From an uncultured Leptotrichia sp. (GTDB taxonomy: Bacteria > Fusobacteriota > Fusobacteriia > Fusobacteriales > Leptotrichiaceae), in the NCBI GenBank assembly GCA_938017765.1, contig CALIJH010000150.1, forward strand, positions 1-11,374: a DNA stretch of 11,374 nt. Reading direction: 5' to 3'. How positions within the stretch are numbered: the first letter of the stretch is position 1; every line of letters starts with the position of its first letter. This document shows positions 7,133 to 11,374 of the stretch, in pieces. The notes beneath the pieces were generated by a model. The model was not told where the DNA came from and did not search any database. It saw only the letters and a program-made list of their open reading frames with translations. The translations under genes and the position numbers were made by a program.

Positions 7133-9095
7133 AGCTTACACCCAAGTAATACTGTCTTTCTCCTGCCGGTTTATAGCTGTCTCCATTTTGGAACAGATTA
7201 TATTTCTTACCGAATACATTTTTTACTCCGGCATCTATTCCCAGACCGTTTTCATGTCTGTAACTCACTCCCAAATCAGTAGTGGAATATGCTTTTACTT
7301 TATTATTATTGTTGTCCACTGTTCCCGAAAGATAATTTACATCAGCTTTTAATGCCAATCCTGTAACAATATCATAAGTCAGTCCCAATGTTGCTTTTGT
7401 TGACGGAACATAGGCTATTTTATGACCTTTTTTATCACCTTTTGTTATTCTTGCATTTACATAAGAAACTGATTCATTTATTCTGAATTTGCCTAAATAT
7501 TGTTCAGCAAATAATTCAAATCCTTTTCTTTCAGTTTCTTCAAGGTTTTTATATTTCCAGTTTCTCATAAATGCTCCTGAACCCCAGACTATGGATATTT
7601 CATTTTTAGTTTTTGTATAGAACCCTGTCAGACTCACATATGAGTTAGCTATCATATCTTTTACACCTATTTCATAAGTGTCATAAGTTTCAGGTTTTAC
7701 TCCATTTAAAGTATATCCTTTTATTCTGTCCTTATCTACTAATTCTGTAGGGCTTGGAGATCTAAAGCCTCTTTCATATTTTGCGTAGATATTTCCCGTA
7801 TCGGAATATTTAAAGTTCAACGATGCTTCATAAGCGTTATTATTTTCTTTGGATTTTGATTTTAATGAGCTTGCTCCGTCAGTTCTGAAAATATCGTATT
7901 TCGCCGACTCATATCTGTATCCTAAAGTACCTTCCAATCTGTCTGTAAATGAATGTCTTTCAAGTAAGAAGAATGAATTTGTCTTTTTGGATAAATCTAT
8001 TTTCGTATCTGACAACGTTCTTGTTCTTCCTCTCATTGTCATTGTATTTATAGATCTTCTTAGCATTTTGTTATCTATAAATTCATAACCGAATACAAGA
8101 TTTCCGCTTCCATAGTTAAAGTTTCCTTTTAAGTTCACACCGTTTTTCTTATCTCTGAACAATCCATTATTTATAACTCCCATTCCATAATCCTGAACAT
8201 AATTTCTCTGCATTTTCTGATTGTATCCCAATACTGTAAATTCAAGATTGTCGGTTGGTTTTATATTATACTCAAGAGTGTATTCTTTTCTTAGGGCTGT
8301 TGTATTGTTAAAATACTCTCCTGCCTGTTTTCTGTTTTTACTTAACTGTTCCAATGTCAGACCGTCTGTAGTTTCACCGTCCTCATTATATTTTGTGGCT
8401 TTAAATCTCAATTTCTGTCTGTCGCTCTGAAGAGTAAATCCTCCATATATAAATTCATTGGAGTTTTTATCTTTTTCTCTATAGCCTCTTCCGTTAATAT
8501 TTTCATATCCCAAGTCTATGGAGAAATTATCATTGAATTTTATTCCTGTTCTTGCACCTGCCTTATTTGTATTGTAAGAACTGCTTTCGTAGTAGATTTT
8601 CCCGTGAGCACCTTCTTTCTCCACTCTTCTTGTAATGATGTTTATTACTCCTCCTGCTGTACCGTTTCCATAGAGAATAGACCCTCCGCCCGGTATAATC
8701 TCTATTCTTTCTATCTCTTCTACAGATACTGAATTTATAGGTACAAGACCGTGAGATAAGTCAAGTATGTTCATAGAAACTCCGTCTACTAACACTTTTA
8801 CACGTCCCGAAGCTTTTTCAGGTCCCTGTCCTCTTATATCCACAATCTCACCGAAACCGTTATTTACAAAGTTTATTCCCGGTGTCCTTCTCAGTATTTC
8901 CTCTACTGAATTATACCCTTTGTCTTTGATGTCCTGATTTGTGATAACAGTAACATTTTTTATCTGTTTTTCCACGTTTTCAGTAAATCCCGTAGAAGTA
9001 ACCACACTTTCTTCCATTCTTCCTTCGTATTTTCCTTCAGCATGTAACAAGGCAGCCACTGCCAGTAAACTTAGAATACCGATTTTTTTCACCAT
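7122..9095 (-). CDS. hmuR: TonB-dependent outer-membrane receptor, probably for heme (HmuR-like)
   Basis: This 657-residue receptor has a signal peptide (1-19, cleavage after L-H-A) and a TonB-box-like ESVVTST (29-35) near the mature N-terminus. A plug domain follows (about 40-158, with VEEILRRTPGIN, RVKVLVDG and GNGTAGGVINIITRR), then a beta-barrel ending in the aromatic C-terminus Y-E-F needed for outer-membrane assembly. In the barrel, FRSPSPTEL (444-452) followed by NGVKPETYDTYEIG (464-477) corresponds to the FRAP and NPNL boxes common in heme receptors. The interval between them, where classical heme receptors carry a ligand histidine, has none here. It brings substrate into the periplasm using TonB-ExbBD. 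The following heme-processing genes make heme the likely cargo, but the barrel does not prove it. The ribosome binding site is weak (CGGAAA), and hmuU overlaps its end. Confidence 0.88.
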   Translation of the reverse strand: MVKKIGILSLLAVAALLHAEGKYEGRMEESVVTSTGFTENVEKQIKNVTVITNQDIKDKGYNSVEEILRRTPGINFVNNGFGEIVDIRGQGPEKASGRVKVLVDGVSMNILDLSHGLVPINSVSVEEIERIEIIPGGGSILYGNGTAGGVINIITRRVEKEGAHGKIYYESSSYNTNKAGARTGIKFNDNFSIDLGYENINGRGYREKDKNSNEFIYGGFTLQSDRQKLRFKATKYNEDGETTDGLTLEQLSKNRKQAGEYFNNTTALRKEYTLEYNIKPTDNLEFTVLGYNQKMQRNYVQDYGMGVINNGLFRDKKNGVNLKGNFNYGSGNLVFGYEFIDNKMLRRSINTMTMRGRTRTLSDTKIDLSKKTNSFFLLERHSFTDRLEGTLGYRYESAKYDIFRTDGASSLKSKSKENNNAYEASLNFKYSDTGNIYAKYERGFRSPSPTELVDKDRIKGYTLNGVKPETYDTYEIGVKDMIANSYVSLTGFYTKTKNEISIVWGSGAFMRNWKYKNLEETERKGFELFAEQYLGKFRINESVSYVNARITKGDKKGHKIAYVPSTKATLGLTYDIVTGLALKADVNYLSGTVDNNNNKVKAYSTTDLGVSYRHENGLGIDAGVKNVFGKKYNLFQNGDSYKPAGERQYYLGVSYEF

Positions 9096-9104
9096 AACTT
9101 TTCC

Positions 9105-9143
9105 GTATGCAGGATTAATATACTTTACCGCATACTCTCCTTT
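9105..9143 (-). promoter_or_regulatory. Possible two-codon leader ORF and small inverted repeat before the receptor gene
   Basis: In the 50-nt gap before the receptor gene, the best Shine-Dalgarno (AAAGGAG, 9137-9143) faces not the receptor ATG but ATG CGG TAA (9125-9133, peptide Met-Arg), 3 nt away. A 6-bp inverted repeat, GTATGC/GCATAC (9105-9110 and 9130-9135), brackets the stretch. This could tune receptor translation, or could be chance; the spacing of 3 nt is shorter than ideal. Confidence 0.2.
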
Positions 9144-9145
9144 CT

Positions 9146-9568
9146 TTATTTATTGTTTTTTTGTATATTGAGATTGATATTCTTCACGTCCTGATTTTTT
9201 AATCTCCCCATAATATCGACTATTTTTCCATATTCCAGATGTTCATCCGCAGTAAGTGTTACGTTTTTCAAAAGTTCGGGATTTATTTTGGAAAATTCTT
9301 CTTTCAGATTTTCAGGATTTATAGTTTTTATATTCCCGTCAACTTTTAAAAAATATTGCAGATTTCTATCTATTATAAGTTCCACAGCTGTTTCTTTTAC
9401 ATGGTTATCCTGTTTTGTATCCGTTTTCGGTACGGCAAGGTTGAATTGTGCGTAATTATTAAATGTCGTCGTTATCATAAAAAATATTAACAACATAAAT
9501 ATGACATCTATCAAATTCAGCATTGATATTTCGGCATTTCTTTTAGTTCTCCTATTTGTAAATCTCAT
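9146..9568 (-). CDS. exbD: ExbD, proton-channel subunit of the TonB motor
   Basis: This 140-residue protein has the ExbD/TolR layout: a short basic cytoplasmic N-terminus (RFTNRRTKRN), one membrane helix (about 17-36) containing the essential aspartate (D21, in NLIDVIFMLLIFF), and a periplasmic domain from about residue 40. With ExbB it forms the proton-driven motor that energises TonB. Its TGGAGT ribosome binding site (9573-9578) lies 4 nt before the ATG, and the gene follows exbB after 60 nt. A role as TolR is unlikely because the operon contains tonB and a receptor and no tolA, tolB or pal. Confidence 0.92.
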   Translation of the reverse strand: MRFTNRRTKRNAEISMLNLIDVIFMLLIFFMITTTFNNYAQFNLAVPKTDTKQDNHVKETAVELIIDRNLQYFLKVDGNIKTINPENLKEEFSKINPELLKNVTLTADEHLEYGKIVDIMGRLKNQDVKNINLNIQKNNK

Positions 9569-9628
9569 TTTTACTCCATTCTGTACAATTGATATCCAAA
9601 AATCAGATATTCACTTATTATTTACAAA

Positions 9629-10261
9629 TTAATATCTTTTTTCAAATCTGTTCAAAAAATGAAGAGAAGCCCTTTCCATTTCGAGAACTACATTGTCTAT
9701 TTTTTTATTAAAATAATTATAGAACACTAAAAAAGGTATCGCTACCATCAGCCCAAATGCTGTAGTATAAAGTGCCTCGGAAATACCTGAAGCTACCGCC
9801 CTTGCACTTTCAGTATTGTTGGTACTGAGTGCCGAAAAGGATACTATCATTCCTGTAACCGTTCCGAGCAGTCCCAATTGCGGAGCGGTATTTACAACAG
9901 CTCCTAAAAGCCACATTCCTTTTTCGAGTTTCATTGTCTGCTCCAAAATGTTTTCAGTAATTATTTCTTCCATATACTGTTTATGGGAAATATCAGCCTT
10001 ATCAAAATCAATATCCGAATTTTCTATTGTTTTTACTACAAGATGTGAAACTGAATCTTTTTTCTCTCTGCATAGTTCAAGTATATCTTTTTTACTCCCC
10101 TTTTTTAGAGTCCTGTATAATTCTTTTTTATAATTTTCAGTAAGATTTTTTTCACTTGTCAGGAATAAATATGTCTTTTCCAGAATAACTGCAAGTCCGC
10201 ATATTGAAGCCAGCAGTATCCCCCACATAAATATTCCGCCCGCTAAGAAGTAATGTATCAT
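9629..10261 (-). CDS. exbB: ExbB, MotA/TolQ/ExbB-family motor subunit, first gene of operon
   Basis: This 210-residue inner-membrane protein has the three-helix pattern of ExbB/TolQ: helix 1 at about 7-33, a cytoplasmic segment at about 34-115, helix 2 with the family signature APQLGLLGTVTGMI (126-139), and helix 3 with EALYTTAFGLMVAIPF (162-177). It forms the pentameric ring around ExbD and conducts protons for TonB. An AAGGA ribosome binding site (10270-10274) sits 8 nt before the ATG. It is the promoter-proximal gene of the heme operon, so motor, receptor, importer and degradation enzymes are made together. Confidence 0.93.
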   Translation of the reverse strand: MIHYFLAGGIFMWGILLASICGLAVILEKTYLFLTSEKNLTENYKKELYRTLKKGSKKDILELCREKKDSVSHLVVKTIENSDIDFDKADISHKQYMEEIITENILEQTMKLEKGMWLLGAVVNTAPQLGLLGTVTGMIVSFSALSTNNTESARAVASGISEALYTTAFGLMVAIPFLVFYNYFNKKIDNVVLEMERASLHFLNRFEKRY

Positions 10262-10282
10262 TTTATTTTTCCTTCCAAATTA

Positions 10283-10346
10283 AAAATTATTTTGTCTATA
10301 AAATTATTTTATTATATAAATTGATAATAGTCAAATTATTTTTTGA
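10283..10346. repeat. Repeated AT-rich palindromes across the exbB promoter
   Basis: The 11-mer AAAATTATTTT, a perfect 5-1-5 palindrome, occurs at 10283-10293 and 10300-10310. A third near-copy, CAAATTATTTT, is at 10332-10342 and forms the inverted repeat TCAAA-N6-TTTGA (10331-10346). The second copy covers the -10 box and the third touches the -35 box of the exbB promoter. They are candidate operator sites; chance is a real alternative in such AT-rich DNA. Confidence 0.35.
10306..10334 (-). promoter_or_regulatory. Candidate sigma70 promoter of the exbB-hmuF operon
   Basis: On the minus strand TTGACT (10329-10334) and TAAAAT (10306-10311) are 17 nt apart, with a predicted start near 10299 and a leader of about 38 nt before exbB. 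The imperfect dyad TTGATAATAGTCAA (10321-10334) overlaps the -35 box and a palindrome overlaps the -10 box. This layout is expected for a metal- or heme-responsive repressor such as Fur, though there is no full match to the classical Fur box. Confidence 0.55.
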
Positions 10347-10361
10347 TTATAATTTTTTTAT

Positions 10362-10390
10362 TTGATTTTTTTATCCATTCATTATAAAAT
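10362..10390 (+). promoter_or_regulatory. Candidate sigma70 promoter of the hemolysin III-family gene
   Basis: TTGATT (10362-10367) and TAAAAT (10385-10390) are 17 nt apart, giving a leader of roughly 35 nt to the ATG at 10431. TATAAA at 10383-10388 with a 15-nt spacer is an overlapping alternative. It is divergent from the exbB promoter and lies outside the palindrome cluster. Confidence 0.4.
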
Positions 10391-10430
10391 AAACATAAAA
10401 ATTAATTTTGCAAATCGAAAGGAAACAGAA

Positions 10431-11087
10431 ATGAAAAACGATATAAAAAACACAGGACTTGAGCATAATACTTCAAAAGGAGAAGAAATAGCAAACTTCG
10501 TAAGTCATACGGTAGGAGCAGGACTTTCAATAATAGCTTTTATTTTACTGACAATAAGAGCGAGTTGGACAAGGGATTTTCCGACAATAATATCATTTAT
10601 GATATTCGGCTTCGGTCTTATAGTCCTTTATACTATGTCTTCGATTTACCACGGATTAAAACCCGGAACTGCCAAAAGGATATTTGAGATATTTGACCAT
10701 TCAGCCATTTATATATTGATTGCAGCCACTTACACGCCTTTCCTCGTTTTAGTAGTAAAATCCAAAACAGGAATTATAATTTTATGGACACAATGGGCAA
10801 TATGTATTTTAGGAATTTTATTTAAATCTTTCTTCACGGGAAAATTGAAAATGTTTTCCACACTGCTTTATTTGTTTATGGGTTGGATGATTGTATTTGC
10901 TTTTAATGAGCTTAAAACTAATATTAATAACGTTTCGTTTATATATCTTGTAACAGGAGGTATTTTATATTCTTTAGGAACTATTTTCTATACTTGGAAA
11001 ATATGCAAATTCAATCATATGATTTGGCATATATTTGTGATTATGGGAAGTCTGGCACACTTTTTCTCAGTGTGGTTTTTGGTTTGA
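10431..11087 (+). CDS. Hemolysin III / PAQR-family membrane protein
   Basis: This 218-residue integral membrane protein has about seven hydrophobic helices and the conserved residues of the hemolysin III (YqfA/TrhA, PAQR) family: EEIANFVSHTVGAGLS (18-33), S-x3-H in SSIYHGL (H74), FDHSAIYILIAATYTPF (D89, H90) and a C-terminal H-x3-H (H196, H200) followed by GSLAHFF. The serine, aspartate and histidines match the metal site of PAQR proteins. Despite the name, most bacterial members are not proven hemolysins; some affect membrane lipid or fluidity homeostasis. I chose the ATG at 10431 because AAAGGA (10418-10423) lies 7 nt upstream; a longer in-frame start at 10362 lacks a site, overlaps the candidate promoter and adds 23 residues outside the family's usual length. 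It is divergent from the heme operon, and no functional link is shown. Confidence 0.87.
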   Translation: MKNDIKNTGLEHNTSKGEEIANFVSHTVGAGLSIIAFILLTIRASWTRDFPTIISFMIFGFGLIVLYTMSSIYHGLKPGTAKRIFEIFDHSAIYILIAATYTPFLVLVVKSKTGIIILWTQWAICILGILFKSFFTGKLKMFSTLLYLFMGWMIVFAFNELKTNINNVSFIYLVTGGILYSLGTIFYTWKICKFNHMIWHIFVIMGSLAHFFSVWFLV

Positions 11088-11149
11088 GATAATTTAAAAT
11101 AAAAATGCCCATTATCTGCTTATTATTTGTTTCATTGACTTAATCTTAA

Positions 11150-11236
11150 AAAAAAGAATTTTTAGAATTATCAACCAATTTCAATAATAACATCAACGAA
11201 GATAAATTAGAATTTGTAGAGGCGAGAAAAATGTAA
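11150..11236 (+). other. Possible decayed coding fragment between two plus-strand genes
   Basis: In the 204-base gap after the hemolysin III-family gene, one plus-strand frame runs 28 codons from just after a stop to TAA at 11234. It has no start codon but a protein-like tail (INEDKLEFVEARKM), with a higher-G/C GAGGCGAGA patch. It may be the end of a decayed gene or nothing at all. No clear terminator hairpin is visible in the gap. Confidence 0.2.
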
Positions 11237-11291
11237 TGGCAACATATTCAACTTAAATCGAAATAATATAAAATTACGAGGAGATTATAAG

Positions 11292-11374
11292 ATGAACAAT
11301 TATATAAAATTAAATGAAGATAGATGGAATAATGTAAAAAATGACTATACTGAGCCATTGACACATGAAGAATT
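11292..11374 (+). CDS. N-terminus of a gene running off the window (possible methyltransferase)
   Basis: An ATG preceded by GAGGAG (11278-11283, 8 nt spacing) opens 27 codons without a stop, reaching the window edge. The peptide begins MNNYIKLNEDRWNNVKNDYT and continues EPLTHEE. The L-N-x-x-R-W-N start resembles N-termini of some class I SAM-dependent methyltransferases of Firmicutes and Fusobacteria, but the catalytic motifs lie outside the window, so function is a guess. The existence of a gene here is well supported; its identity is not. Confidence 0.6.
   Translation, partial: MNNYIKLNEDRWNNVKNDYTEPLTHEE

Noticed and set aside
9591..9612. A hairpin (ATATC/GATAT) in the exbB-exbD gap as an attenuator or terminator.
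   Set aside because: The stem is only 5 bp with almost no G-C pairs and no U-tract.
10311..10334. TATAAT (10311-10316) paired with TTGACT (10329-10334) as the exbB promoter.
   Set aside because: The spacer would be only 12 nt; TAAAAT at 10306-10311 gives the normal 17 nt.
10283..10346. A classical Fur box (GATAATGATAATCATTATC) in the exbB promoter.
   Set aside because: Only partial words (GATAAT at 10323-10328, ATTATT at 10335-10340) are present and no 19-mer matches well, so regulation by Fur is left open rather than called.
10362..10430. A 23-residue N-terminal extension of the hemolysin III-family protein.
   Set aside because: It has no ribosome binding site, overlaps the candidate promoter, is Ile/Lys/Asn-rich spacer-like sequence and exceeds the usual family length.
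11088..11170. A terminator after the hemolysin III-family gene.
   Set aside because: The region has A and T runs but no convincing stem; the best arms (AAATAA/TTATTT) are short with a long loop.

Overview
The window is AT-rich (roughly 30% G+C by eye), with A/T-ending codons, strong AAGGAG-type ribosome binding sites and an outer-membrane TonB system. Low G+C plus a TonB-dependent receptor plus an anaerobic heme-opening radical SAM enzyme fits Fusobacteriota (Fusobacterium/Leptotrichia/Sneathia-like) best. This is inferred from gene content and composition; no rRNA or marker gene is present to prove it.

Most of the window (about 919-10261) is one ten-gene minus-strand operon for taking up and dismantling heme. 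In transcription order it reads exbB, exbD, a TonB-dependent receptor (hmuR-like), an ABC importer (permease hmuU-like, ATPase hmuV-like, lipoprotein binding protein hmuT-like), tonB, a HugZ-family heme protein, a ChuW/HutW/HmuW-type radical SAM enzyme and an HmuF/BilS-like flavodoxin. Genes are tightly packed: hmuU starts inside the end of hmuR, and hmuV and hmuF have their ribosome binding sites inside the preceding gene. A sigma70-like promoter with several dyad-symmetric AT-rich elements lies upstream of exbB (10283-10346), and a hairpin terminator lies past hmuF (779-808).

The proposed flow is as follows. ExbB/ExbD/TonB energise the receptor, which brings heme across the outer membrane. 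HmuT captures it in the periplasm and HmuU/HmuV move it into the cytoplasm. HugZ binds or degrades it, and HmuW opens the ring without oxygen, releasing iron. The flavodoxin then reduces the linear tetrapyrrole or carries heme or electrons.

Left of the terminator is a separate minus-strand unit: a small secreted protein of unknown function (46-594) with its own candidate promoter, followed by the first codons of another gene at the window edge. Right of the operon, divergently transcribed, is a hemolysin III/PAQR-family membrane protein (10431-11087). A short non-coding stretch with a possible decayed gene fragment follows, then the first 27 codons of another gene with a good ribosome binding site (11292 to the edge). 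No rRNA, tRNA, CRISPR array, transposase or insertion sequence was seen.

The core system (heme uptake plus anaerobic heme opening) is a known type. The less ordinary points are the nearly proline-free Asn/Ser/Gly-rich TonB linker, HugZ and HmuW together in one operon, a receptor whose FRSP-to-NGVKPE interval has no histidine, and the repeated palindromes over the exbB promoter.
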